Of a stretch of 64,000 nucleotides of DNA, positions 9,028-16,233 are shown in pieces. The notes under the pieces are model-generated. The model did not search any database. It was not told where the DNA came from and saw only the letters and a list, made by a program, of their open reading frames with translations. Position 1 is the stretch's first letter, and the number at the start of each line of letters is the position of its first letter. The position numbers and the translations under genes are program-made. The stretch comes from Lysinibacillus sp. FSL W8-0992 (lineage in GTDB: Bacteria > Bacillota > Bacilli > Bacillales_A > Planococcaceae): assembly GCF_038008685.1 (NCBI RefSeq), contig NZ_JBBOZQ010000001.1:2728001-2792000 (forward strand), read 5' to 3'.

Positions 9028-9516
9028 TTATGCTAACACAAGCGCCAACCGTAACGTTTTTAAAATATGCCCATCAAATAAATCATCGAATTCTTCAACA
9101 TATTGGAAGTTTTTTGCCTTGTAGAATTGACTTCCAATTGTATTGTCCTTCTCAACACATACAGTTAGTGAAGTTATCCCGCGTAATTTTTGAATCCCAC
9201 TTTCTAATAGCGCTGAGCCGATGCCTTTGTTTTGGACATCTGGAAGTAAATAAATAGCGAATAGCTCTGCTTGTCCATCGTCATTAACAGTTGAAAAATT
9301 AGCAAAGCCAACAAGTGATTCATCTAACTCGGCAACTAAAAATGGGCTCGTTTGAAGACGAGTTATTAAACGTTCTTCGCTATAGGCAGCTTCCAGAAAA
9401 CGACTCTGAATATGCATCGGAATGATTCCTTCATATGTTACACCCCAACTTGTTTTGGCAATTTCTTGTACAAAAGGGATGTCTTCTTCTTTCATTTGTC
9501 GTATAATGAGTGTCAA
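9028..9516 (-). CDS. GNAT family N-acetyltransferase
   Basis: This is a third GNAT enzyme in the window, about 162 residues long. The CoA-binding loop is YLLPDVQNKGIGSALLESGIQKL, and the C-terminal FYKAKNFQYVEEFDD matches the last strands of the fold. The opening TLIIRQMKEEDIPFVQEIAKTSW is typical of PA4866/YkkB-like members. The TTG at 9516 sits six bases after AGGTGA; a GTG one codon upstream is the alternative. It is convergent with the cupin gene and divergent from the NUDIX gene. The substrate is unknown. Confidence 0.85.
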   Translation of the reverse strand: MTLIIRQMKEEDIPFVQEIAKTSWGVTYEGIIPMHIQSRFLEAAYSEERLITRLQTSPFLVAELDESLVGFANFSTVNDDGQAELFAIYLLPDVQNKGIGSALLESGIQKLRGITSLTVCVEKDNTIGSQFYKAKNFQYVEEFDDLFDGHILKTLRLALVLA

Positions 9517-9587
9517 CACTTATCACCTACAATTTCAATAATTTCTATATATTGTAACATTTAATTCAACAGAAGGGGGATGAATGA

Positions 9588-10016
9588 ATGCAAGTTTTGG
9601 AAAAAGCATTTGGGTATATTACAAGGGAATGCGAGGGGCGAATCCAAGTGCTTGTATTTGAACAAAATACAGCTGGAGCTGGTATCCAAATTCCAAAGGG
9701 GACAGTTGAAGAAGGAGAAACACCTCTTGAAGCAGTAATACGAGAGATGGCGGAGGAAACAGGTTTAACAAATTTAGAAGTAAAAGGCTTAATCGCACAT
9801 GATTATGCCGAACATTATTCAGGAGCCTTACAAAAACGTTATTTTTACCATTTAATATCAAATGATCCACGTCCGACGTGGCAACACAATCCGACAGGTG
9901 TAAACGAAGGTAACTTACAATTTACATTTTATTGGATTGAAGATAAAGATGCCGTTGTATTAGCAAAAGGACATGGCGATTATTTATATCGGATTTTTGG
10001 ACCCTTCGTTAGATGA
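9588..10016 (+). CDS. NUDIX hydrolase
   Basis: The 142-residue protein carries a complete NUDIX box: G, then EEGETPLEAV, REMAEETGL, with all the metal-binding glutamates (near residues 40-62). Enzymes of this class hydrolyse nucleoside diphosphate derivatives linked to another moiety, and the exact substrate cannot be read. AGAAGGGGGATG precedes the ATG. The final codons lie inside a hairpin (10002-10020), so the stop codon is in the terminator loop. An alpha/beta hydrolase gene follows at once with its own ribosome binding site. Confidence 0.9.
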   Translation: MQVLEKAFGYITRECEGRIQVLVFEQNTAGAGIQIPKGTVEEGETPLEAVIREMAEETGLTNLEVKGLIAHDYAEHYSGALQKRYFYHLISNDPRPTWQHNPTGVNEGNLQFTFYWIEDKDAVVLAKGHGDYLYRIFGPFVR

Positions 10017-10029
10017 AGGGATTTTTATT
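10002..10029 (+). terminator. Terminator overlapping NUDIX stop codon
   Basis: CCCTTC pairs with GAAGGG around a loop holding the TGA of the NUDIX gene, followed by ATTTTTATT. Termination would be coupled to translation of the last codons. Confidence 0.65.
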
Positions 10030-10077
10030 ATAAAGACAAAGGAGTTACTAGTTGAAGATGAAAAGGAGGAAGGAATT

Positions 10078-10863
10078 TTGACGCTTTATTATGAAGAACA
10101 TGGAGACAAAAATGCACCACTTATCGTGTTTTTACATGGGGGAGGTGTCAGTGGCTGGATGTGGGAAAAACAAATAATATATTTTGCCCAACATTATCAT
10201 TGTATAGTTCCTGATTTACCTGGACATGGAAAAAATAGTGAAGATACATATTTTTCAATAAAACAAGCTGCGCAGAAAATAATTGATCTTATAGAACAGG
10301 TTTCTAATAATCGAAAAATAACGATTATCGGTTTTTCATTAGGGGCACAAATTATTGTGCAATTGCTATGTATGAGACCCAATTTAATTGATATGGCTGT
10401 CATAAATAGCGCTTTAGTGAGGCCGATGCCTGCTTTAAAAAAATGGATTGCCCCTACAATAAAACTCACTTCTCCACTTATTTCAAATCGAACATTTTCA
10501 AAAATTCAAGCTAAAACACTTTATATCCCTAAAGAAAAGTTTGCGCAATATTATGAAGAAAGCTGTCGCATATCACAACGAATGCTAACAACTGTACTTA
10601 CGGAAAATTTATCATTCTCAATCCCAGAAAACTTTAAACATGTAAAAACTTCAATGCTTGTGCTCATTGGGAATAAAGAAAAATCAATCATGAAAAAATC
10701 TGCAAATGACTTGGTGAAAAGTAATGCTAATTGTAAAGGAATGGTAGTAGCCGATATTGGACATGGTATTTCATTAGCGAATCCAGCTCTTTTTAATGAA
10801 ATAATAGACAATTGGCTTAGTGCCAGTCACCCAAACAATTCTGAATTTTCTTCAGGCTGTTAA
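10078..10863 (+). CDS. Alpha/beta hydrolase
   Basis: This 261-residue hydrolase has the oxyanion strand IVFLHGGGVSGWMWEKQI, the segment PDLPGHGKN, the nucleophile elbow GFSLGA (Ser near residue 98) and a late VADIGHGIS supplying the probable catalytic His. The TTG at 10078 follows AGGAGG by eight bases; the frame extends upstream into the NUDIX gene but without another signal. The last 14 residues (from SASHPNN) are encoded by a 26-bp string repeated at 10941, outside any gene. The natural C-terminus has probably been replaced by an intergenic repeat. The substrate is unknown. Confidence 0.85.
   Translation: MTLYYEEHGDKNAPLIVFLHGGGVSGWMWEKQIIYFAQHYHCIVPDLPGHGKNSEDTYFSIKQAAQKIIDLIEQVSNNRKITIIGFSLGAQIIVQLLCMRPNLIDMAVINSALVRPMPALKKWIAPTIKLTSPLISNRTFSKIQAKTLYIPKEKFAQYYEESCRISQRMLTTVLTENLSFSIPENFKHVKTSMLVLIGNKEKSIMKKSANDLVKSNANCKGMVVADIGHGISLANPALFNEIIDNWLSASHPNNSEFSSGC
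10819..10844 (+). repeat. 26-bp direct repeat, copy 1 (inside hydrolase gene end)
   Basis: This copy matches 10941-10966 at 25 of 26 bases; it begins AGTGCCAGTCAC and ends CAATTCTGA. It encodes part of the hydrolase C-terminus. Confidence 0.85.
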
Positions 10864-10881
10864 ATTTTGAATAACAACGTA

Positions 10882-10940
10882 AAAACCCACTTAACTCCCG
10901 CGGATTACATGTTGGCCGCAGGAAAGCGAAGTGGGTTTGA
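10882..10940 (-). terminator. Terminator of metIC (minus strand)
   Basis: AAACCCACTT (10883-10892) pairs with AAGTGGGTTT (10929-10938) over a structured 36-base loop. Read on the minus strand the stem ends in TTTTT, which suits the end of metC. Confidence 0.7.
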
Positions 10941-10966
10941 AGTGCCAGTCACTCAAACAATTCTGA
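10941..10966 (+). repeat. 26-bp direct repeat, copy 2
   Basis: This copy lies in the metC 3' region. It differs from copy 1 at one base (C to T) and is not coding. Confidence 0.85.
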
Positions 10967-10970
10967 CATT

Positions 10971-12131
10971 TTAAGCTTTTGCAGCAATTTCTAATGCTTG
11001 GGCAAAGTCAGCAATTAGATCATCAACATGCTCCAGGCCTACTGAAAATCGTAATAGGCCATCTGTAATACCACGTTTTGAACGTTCTTCAGGCTCCATC
11101 GCAGCATGGCTCATTTTAGCTGGGTAGGAAAGAATGGATTCCACACCACCAAGAGATACAGCAAAAACAGGGATTTTCATAGCTTCCACTAATGCTTTTG
11201 CAGCAGCATAGTGAGGTAGGCGGAAGGACAATACAGCTCCTGGACTTGTACATTGGCTTTGATGAATTTCGTAACCAGGATGTGATGCAAGACCTGGATA
11301 GTATACTTGTTCAACGAGTGGGTTATCATCTAAAAACTGCGCAATCTTTTGTGCTGATGCCGCAGAACGACTAAAGCGCACATCCGTTGTTTTCATATTT
11401 TGCAGTAATGTGAAGCAATCCTGTACACCTAAAATATTCCCAAAAGAATTTTGGATAAAATAAAGGTCGTTTCCTAGTTGCTCATCGGCTGTAATTGTTA
11501 GTCCTGCAATAATATCAGAGTGACCAGATAAAAATTTCGTTGCACTATGAATTACTACATCTACACCTAAGTCAAGAGGACGTTGATGCAAAGGTGTCAT
11601 AAACGTATTATCTAAAAACGTTAAACATTGATGTTGTTTAGCTATCGCAACTACGCCGCGAATATCTGTAATCCCTAATGTTGGATTTGATGGTGTCTCC
11701 ATATAAAGAAGCTTTGTCGCAGGCGTAATGGCTGCTTCAATTGCCGCTAAATCTGAAAAATCAACGAATGTATGAGAGATACCAAAACGAGGTAATACTT
11801 TCGAAACAAAGCGATATGTGCCACCATAAACGTCTTCAGTAATCACGATGTGATCACCTTGAGATAATAGCATTAATGCTGCGGAAACAGCTGCAATTCC
11901 TGAAGAGAAGGCGTGCGCTCGAACGCCACCTTCAAGCTCTGCAACGGCTTTCTCTAATGCATCACGTGTTGGGTTACCAGAACGTGCATAGTCATACTCG
12001 CCGAACTCATCGATGCTCTCTTGATGAAATGTTGAAGATACATACATAGGAACGTTTACTGCCCCTTTTTTATTTTCATAGCCATCACGCACACCTGCGT
12101 GGATAAGGGCTGTTTCAATATGTTGCTTCAT
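10971..12131 (-). CDS. metC: Cystathionine beta-lyase
   Basis: This 386-residue PLP enzyme of the Cys/Met metabolism family cleaves cystathionine to homocysteine, pyruvate and ammonia in the cytosol. The PLP lysine lies in VVIHSATKFLSGHSD, and YDYARSGNPTRDALE and SLGGVESILSYPA are family signatures. The end of metI lies three bases upstream, so the two are co-transcribed and make homocysteine from cysteine and an activated homoserine. In B. subtilis the order metI-metC is the same. Neighbouring cystathionine gamma-lyases look similar, but pairing with metI favours beta-lyase. Confidence 0.9.
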   Translation of the reverse strand: MKQHIETALIHAGVRDGYENKKGAVNVPMYVSSTFHQESIDEFGEYDYARSGNPTRDALEKAVAELEGGVRAHAFSSGIAAVSAALMLLSQGDHIVITEDVYGGTYRFVSKVLPRFGISHTFVDFSDLAAIEAAITPATKLLYMETPSNPTLGITDIRGVVAIAKQHQCLTFLDNTFMTPLHQRPLDLGVDVVIHSATKFLSGHSDIIAGLTITADEQLGNDLYFIQNSFGNILGVQDCFTLLQNMKTTDVRFSRSAASAQKIAQFLDDNPLVEQVYYPGLASHPGYEIHQSQCTSPGAVLSFRLPHYAAAKALVEAMKIPVFAVSLGGVESILSYPAKMSHAAMEPEERSKRGITDGLLRFSVGLEHVDDLIADFAQALEIAAKA

Positions 12132-12134
12132 TTT

Positions 12135-13250
12135 TTATGCCTCTTTTCTCAGCGTATCAAACACTTGTTTTAAATCTGCAATTAAATCTTCAGCTTCTTC
12201 AATGCCGACAGAGAAGCGTAGTAAACGATCGCATACACCGCGTTCTACACGTTCTTCGTAAGGCATATCGGCATGTGTTTGTGTGGCAGGATATGTGATA
12301 AAGCTCTCAACGCCACCAAGGCTTTCTGCAAAAATAATTAACTTTAAGTTTCGGAGGAATGGGTCAATCCATTCAGGCTTTTGAAGTCGGAATGACAGCA
12401 TACCACCTTTGCCTGTATAAAGTACGTCTGTCACAAGTTCTTCTTCTTCTAAAAAAGCAGCTATTGCCTTCGCATTTGCATCATGTTGTTTTAAGCGAAG
12501 ATGCAATGTTTTTAATCCACGAATCAATAACCAAGAATCCATCGCACCTAATACCATTCCACTACCATTATGAATATAGCCAATACGTTCTGACAGCTCA
12601 ACGCCTTTTGAGACAACTAGACCAGCTAAAACATCATTATGGCCACCAATATACTTTGTCGCAGAATGTAACACAATATCGGCACCTAATTCGATTGGTC
12701 GTTGGAAATATGGCGTGTAAAATGTATTATCAACGATTAACAATGCACCGTGTTTATGTGCAAGCTCAGCATACACTTTGAGATCAAATTCCTGCATAAG
12801 TGGATTTGTTGGTGTTTCGATAAAGAGGGCACGCGTATTTTCATTAATTAAAGCCTCTACTTGCTCAACAGACTCAAATTTTGAATAGATCGGTTTAATA
12901 TTGTATGTTTCATTAAAAAAGTTAAAAAGTCGATATGTACCACCATACAAATCATCCGGTACGATTAATTCATCACCAGGCTTAAACAGAGACATAACAA
13001 GTTGAATCGCAGCCATACCTGAACTACAGGCAAAGCCAGCGTCGCCACCTTCTAAATCAGCAATTCCTGCCTCTAAAATGGCACGTGTTGGATTTTTTGT
13101 ACGTGCATAGTCAAAACCTGTAGATTCACCAATACCTGCATGTTTATAAGCAGTCGATAAATGAATTGGAGGGCTGACAGCGCCAGTACTCGGGTCACTT
13201 AAATTTCCTAGCTGTACAAGTTTTGTTTCAATAGTTCTATTGTTTGTCAT
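12135..13250 (-). CDS. metI: Cystathionine gamma-synthase / O-acetylhomoserine thiolyase
   Basis: This 371-residue PLP enzyme joins activated homoserine to cysteine (or sulfide) in methionine synthesis. The PLP lysine lies in VLHSATKYIGGHND. The start MTNNRTIETKLVQLGN aligns with B. subtilis MetI, so the ATG at 13250 is chosen over an upstream GTG-type extension to 13292. metC follows directly. In B. subtilis this operon is controlled by a SAM riboswitch; the leader here shows no S-box, only a small hairpin and a CodY-like site. The TGKGGMLSFRLQ and THADMPYEERVERGVC segments are standard. Confidence 0.92.
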   Translation of the reverse strand: MTNNRTIETKLVQLGNLSDPSTGAVSPPIHLSTAYKHAGIGESTGFDYARTKNPTRAILEAGIADLEGGDAGFACSSGMAAIQLVMSLFKPGDELIVPDDLYGGTYRLFNFFNETYNIKPIYSKFESVEQVEALINENTRALFIETPTNPLMQEFDLKVYAELAHKHGALLIVDNTFYTPYFQRPIELGADIVLHSATKYIGGHNDVLAGLVVSKGVELSERIGYIHNGSGMVLGAMDSWLLIRGLKTLHLRLKQHDANAKAIAAFLEEEELVTDVLYTGKGGMLSFRLQKPEWIDPFLRNLKLIIFAESLGGVESFITYPATQTHADMPYEERVERGVCDRLLRFSVGIEEAEDLIADLKQVFDTLRKEA

Positions 13251-13283
13251 ATCGTCACTCTTTTCTTCATCAATAATATAGAA

Positions 13284-13302
13284 AGAGCCCAATTAGGACT
13301 CT
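13284..13302 (-). terminator. Small hairpin in metI leader
   Basis: Read on the minus strand, AGAGTCC pairs with GGGCTCT around TAATT, followed by TTCTATATT, about 34 bases before the metI ATG. The T-run is weak, so it may be an attenuator or only a structured leader. Confidence 0.35.
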
Positions 13303-13388
13303 ATTTCTTAATAGAATAATTTGATTAGTATCTTCAATATTCTCTATAATTGTTACCAATTTAACATGTATAGTACAGAAGGACAAGA

Positions 13389-13403
13389 TGATTTCAGAAA
13401 ATT
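13389..13403 (-). promoter_or_regulatory. CodY-like box upstream of metI
   Basis: The minus strand reads AATTTTCTGAAATCA, matching 12 of 15 bases of the CodY consensus AATTTTCWGAAAATT. It lies about 140 bases before the metI start. A possible -35 (TTGTCC) and a weak -10 follow just downstream. Confidence 0.4.
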
Positions 13404-13480
13404 ACATAGATTATTGAAATTAAATCATGTAGGAATAGTAGGGGATTAATTGCCGAGGATGGAACTGTAAGCACATACAA

Positions 13481-13527
13481 AAAGGCTATAGAGTATTCGA
13501 ATTTAACGAATTGCTCTATAGCCTTGT
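13481..13527 (-). terminator. Terminator of mscL
   Basis: AAGGCTATAGAG pairs with CTCTATAGCCTT. On the minus strand the stem is followed by TTTTT, directly after the mscL stop. Confidence 0.85.
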
Positions 13528-13530
13528 TTA

Positions 13531-13920
13531 TTAAGCTTGTTGTTTTTTTAATAAATCGCGAATTTCTTTTAAAAGTTCCTCTTTTGCATCGAGCTCTGGT
13601 GTAGGCTCCTCTACAACCGTTTCCTCTTTTTTTCTAGTAAATTTAGTCATCAGACGCAAAGCTAAAAAAATGGCAAAAGCAATAATTAAAAAGTCAACGA
13701 TGGACTGTAAAAATACGCCAAGCTTGACTTGGGCTGTACCTGAACCAAATATAAAGCTTTCTGTTAAATCAATGCCACCCGTTAAAACACCAACTAATGG
13801 CATAATAATATTTTCTACTAAAGATGTAACAATTTTACCGAAAGCACCACCAATTACAACTGCAATCGCTAAATCAATGATGTTACCTTTCATAGCAAAT
13901 TCCTTAAAGTCTTTCCACAT
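13531..13920 (-). CDS. mscL: Large-conductance mechanosensitive channel
   Basis: MscL opens under membrane tension to release solutes during osmotic downshock. The 129-residue length is standard. The N-terminal amphipathic helix [13 protein letters not shown] leads into TM1 ([22 protein letters not shown]). TM2 is [15 protein letters not shown], followed by a charged cytoplasmic helix. The ATG at 13920 after AGGAGG is chosen; nine extra codons upstream are open but not homologous. The gene is monocistronic, with its own terminator. Confidence 0.96.
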   Translation of the reverse strand: MWKDFKEFAMKGNIIDLAIAVVIGGAFGKIVTSLVENIIMPLVGVLTGGIDLTESFIFGSGTAQVKLGVFLQSIVDFLIIAFAIFLALRLMTKFTRKKEETVVEEPTPELDAKEELLKEIRDLLKKQQA

Positions 13921-14080
13921 AAAAAAAATCCTCCTACTAATATCCATTAAAACAATCGAATTGTATTTTACTATATTTGCCTCATTATAACAAAGTAAAA
14001 ATAAAAATAGAAAAAATCTACAACATAAAACGGTAAATTTGGTAATATGGAAGTAGACAAAGAATGATTAGGTGTGACAT

Positions 14081-14776
14081 ATGGCGAAAAAAAAACAAAA
14101 GAAACCACTGCTATCACCAACTGTAAAGATGGGGATGATAGCTTTATTAATCCCTGTAGCGATTACTGTGTATGTACTCGCCTTTTTTGCGTGGCGGGAA
14201 CTTCAAACATTTCCTATCTTTGAAAAACTTGCGCAACAAAAGGCAATTGAAGAAATACAGCAAAATTTTGATATGAACATTCCAGAGCAATTTATTCCCG
14301 TATATATTGCGGCTGAAGAAAAATATGGAGTGCCTTGGACATTGTTAGCAGCCCATCATCGCATTGAAACGCGATTTTCCTCCATGAAATCTCTTGTATC
14401 ACCGGCTGGTGCTGTAGGTCATATGCAATTTATGCCCTGCACATTTGTAGGCTGGAAGCATCCAACCTGCTCTGGACTGGGCAAGGGCAATATTTCAAAA
14501 GCAGAACTAATGGATCCAGCTATTATAAAAAAATATGGTGGCTATGGAGTCGATGCAAATGGTGATGGCATCGCCGATCCATATGATATTGAAGATGCAG
14601 TGTTTAGTGCAGCAAATTATTTATCAAAGTATGGTGCTGCTAAAGGTGATGTAAAACGGGCAGTTTTTAATTATAATCATAGCGAGGAATACGTTAGCAA
14701 TGTGTTACATTACTATAATTTGTATAATGATTACCATGATGAATTAAAAACAGCAGTTCTTATGAATTCAAAATAA
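14081..14776 (+). CDS. Membrane-anchored lytic transglycosylase-like protein
   Basis: The 231-residue protein has a short basic start and one membrane anchor (about residues 18-38), placing the catalytic domain outside. The transglycosylase motif shows the catalytic Glu in HHRIETRFS (near residue 92) and SPAGAVGHMQFMPCTF. The Ca-loop-like segment DANGDGIADPYDIEDAVFSAANYL is typical of MltB/SLT_2-type enzymes. It would cleave peptidoglycan between MurNAc and GlcNAc. It is divergent from mscL and followed by a strong terminator. Sporulation or germination roles are known for some relatives but nothing here proves it. Confidence 0.88.
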   Translation: MAKKKQKKPLLSPTVKMGMIALLIPVAITVYVLAFFAWRELQTFPIFEKLAQQKAIEEIQQNFDMNIPEQFIPVYIAAEEKYGVPWTLLAAHHRIETRFSSMKSLVSPAGAVGHMQFMPCTFVGWKHPTCSGLGKGNISKAELMDPAIIKKYGGYGVDANGDGIADPYDIEDAVFSAANYLSKYGAAKGDVKRAVFNYNHSEEYVSNVLHYYNLYNDYHDELKTAVLMNSK

Positions 14777-14778
14777 CG

Positions 14779-14812
14779 AAAAGAGCCATTCTTATGAATG
14801 GCTCTTTTGTAC
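14779..14812 (+). terminator. Bidirectional terminator
   Basis: AAAAGAGCCATTC pairs with GAATGGCTCTTTT around a four-base loop. It lies between convergent genes. Confidence 0.9.
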
Positions 14813-14816
14813 ATAA

Positions 14817-15074
14817 TTAGGCTGCTTTACGCATACCCTTTAAAATAAGACTTACAATGAAGATAAGTACGATTGCACCGATTAATGCTGGGAATACATA
14901 AAAATCACTGACTCTCCAACCCCAATTTCCTAAAACCATACTACCTATCCAAGAACCGACAATCCCGGCAATAATGTTACCAATAATGCCTCCAGGAACG
15001 TCTTTTCCTAAAATGACTCCAGCTAACCAACCTAAAATTCCTCCGATAATTAAAAACCAAATGAAACTAATCAA
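14817..15074 (-). CDS. GlsB/YeaQ/YmgE family stress membrane protein
   Basis: The 85-residue, glycine-rich product has three membrane segments and the repeated GxxGG pattern (LIIGGILGWLAGVILG, IIGNIIAGIVGSWIGSMVLG) of the transglycosylase-associated (YeaQ/GlsB) family. Members are induced by general stress; despite the family name no enzyme activity is established. The start is TTG at 15074 with AAGGAG upstream. It is followed by the shared terminator with the lytic transglycosylase gene. Confidence 0.88.
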   Translation of the reverse strand: MISFIWFLIIGGILGWLAGVILGKDVPGGIIGNIIAGIVGSWIGSMVLGNWGWRVSDFYVFPALIGAIVLIFIVSLILKGMRKAA

Positions 15075-15192
15075 AATTATCCATCTCCTTAAAGTTAAGA
15101 TATAATGGCATTTCTATAATGGCATTACTTAGTTATATCCTTTTTGGAGATAATTAAACCTAAACAGCTTCTTTTTTTATGATTTCATTATA

Positions 15193-15738
15193 TTATTTCA
15201 CAACGTTTGCACCTAATGTATGTTCAAAATGACGTAAAGCCCAATGATGACCAGCTGCGTCAAAGCTAGCTACAGCATTTGCATAAATAACTGTAGAAAT
15301 GCCCAAATTATAAGCATCTACAGCAGTATGCAAAATGCAAATATCTGTGCAAACACCCACTAAATGAATTTCCTCTATGCCACGTTCTTTTAGTAAAATG
15401 GCTAAATTTGTTCCTGCAAACGCACTATAGCGTGTTTTATCAAGCCACATTACTTTTTCTTTATGCAAGTCATAAACTTTACCAACATGTCCGTATAGAT
15501 TGCGCCCAAGCGTGTCCCGAATATTATGAGGAGGAAAAAGCTTTGTTTCGGGATGAAACGAATCGTTTTCTTCATGTAAGTCATTAGCAAAGACCACTAA
15601 ATTTTTCTCAGCAATAAATTGCTCTATTAATGTGGCAATGGGCGTATCTAGTAATTGTCCGGGTTCTCCACAAGATAGTTTGCCGTCCGCCGCTACAAAA
15701 TCATTTGTGTAATCAATGACAAGTAATGCTTTTTTCAA
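15193..15738 (-). CDS. pncA: Nicotinamidase
   Basis: PncA hydrolyses nicotinamide to nicotinate, feeding NAD salvage. The 181-residue protein aligns closely with the B. subtilis enzyme from KKALLVIDYTNDFVA onward. The catalytic triad is visible: Asp in IDYTNDF, Lys in DKTRYSAFAGT and Cys in GVCTDICILHTAVDAYN. Metal ligands come from the SFHPET segment region. The TTG at 15738 follows AAAGGAG; codons further upstream are open but lack a better signal and are not part of the family. It is divergent from the small peptide unit at 15837. Confidence 0.93.
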   Translation of the reverse strand: MKKALLVIDYTNDFVAADGKLSCGEPGQLLDTPIATLIEQFIAEKNLVVFANDLHEENDSFHPETKLFPPHNIRDTLGRNLYGHVGKVYDLHKEKVMWLDKTRYSAFAGTNLAILLKERGIEEIHLVGVCTDICILHTAVDAYNLGISTVIYANAVASFDAAGHHWALRHFEHTLGANVVK

Positions 15739-15836
15739 AATTTTCTCCACTCCTTTAGGCATGATTTCACTCTTTATCATGCCATATTTGGTTTTGGTTG
15801 TCAGAAAAATAGTCATATTTTAATATTAAGAATAGT

Positions 15837-15865
15837 TTGAAAATTGAAGAATGTGAGCGTATAAT
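15837..15865 (+). promoter_or_regulatory. Strong SigA promoter
   Basis: TTGAAA and TATAAT are separated by exactly 17 bases. The site is followed after 12 bases by AGGAGAGGTG and the ATG of the 35-codon gene. It is one of the best consensus promoters in the window. Confidence 0.85.
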
Positions 15866-15890
15866 GTGAAAAAAGGAGAGGTGATAGTTT

Positions 15891-15998
15891 ATGAATATGT
15901 CTGTTATGAAACGTTTAGATCGCCAAGGATTCTTAATCGCTGCGTTACATTTAGTAGTGGTGTTAAATTTAGCTGCGGAGTTTTTATTTGCTTCGTAA
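15891..15998 (+). CDS. 35-residue single-span membrane peptide
   Basis: A perfect SigA promoter and a strong AAAGGAGAGGTG site precede this ATG, so the short frame is very probably translated. The peptide starts MNMSVMKRLDRQGFLI and continues with a hydrophobic span (ALHLVVVLNLAAEFLFAS), so it should insert in the membrane with its basic end inside. Thirty bases later a second ribosome binding site leads a five-codon ORF and then a terminator. I recognise no family. Possible roles are a regulatory membrane peptide, a type I toxin-like peptide or a component of a small complex; none is shown. Confidence 0.65.
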   Translation: MNMSVMKRLDRQGFLIAALHLVVVLNLAAEFLFAS

Positions 15999-16026
15999 TT
16001 AAAAATACAATAGAAAGGTGAGTACA

Positions 16027-16044
16027 ATGCTTGACCTATACTAA
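16027..16044 (+). other. Five-codon mini-ORF (MLDLY)
   Basis: GAAAGGTGAG precedes an ATG followed by four codons and TAA, and the stop abuts the terminator stem at 16045. The ribosome binding site is good, so ribosomes may load here and interact with the terminator. No downstream gene is close enough to be a simple attenuation target. Confidence 0.35.
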
Positions 16045-16088
16045 AACAACCGTGAAGGCAATTTCGTCGTAGTCCACGGTTGTTTTTT
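16045..16088 (+). terminator. Terminator of small-peptide unit
   Basis: AACAACCGTG pairs with CACGGTTGTT, followed by TTTTT. The whole transcript would be about 215 bases. Confidence 0.9.
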
Positions 16089-16233
16089 GTTGTCTCTATA
16101 TATTGTAAAGCTAGAATGCAAGACCAATGACATGCTCGGTTGGTATTGTAAGGAGGAAGTAGACAAGCATTTTATTTTAAAAGGTGAATTTTTCTATCTA
16201 TTGTCAAATATATAAAGCATATGGGGGGATTTG

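Noticed and set aside
9973..10077. N-terminal extension of the alpha/beta hydrolase into the NUDIX gene
   Set aside because: The extension is a shifted reading of the NUDIX end and its terminator; the TTG at 10078 has AGGAGG at ideal spacing.
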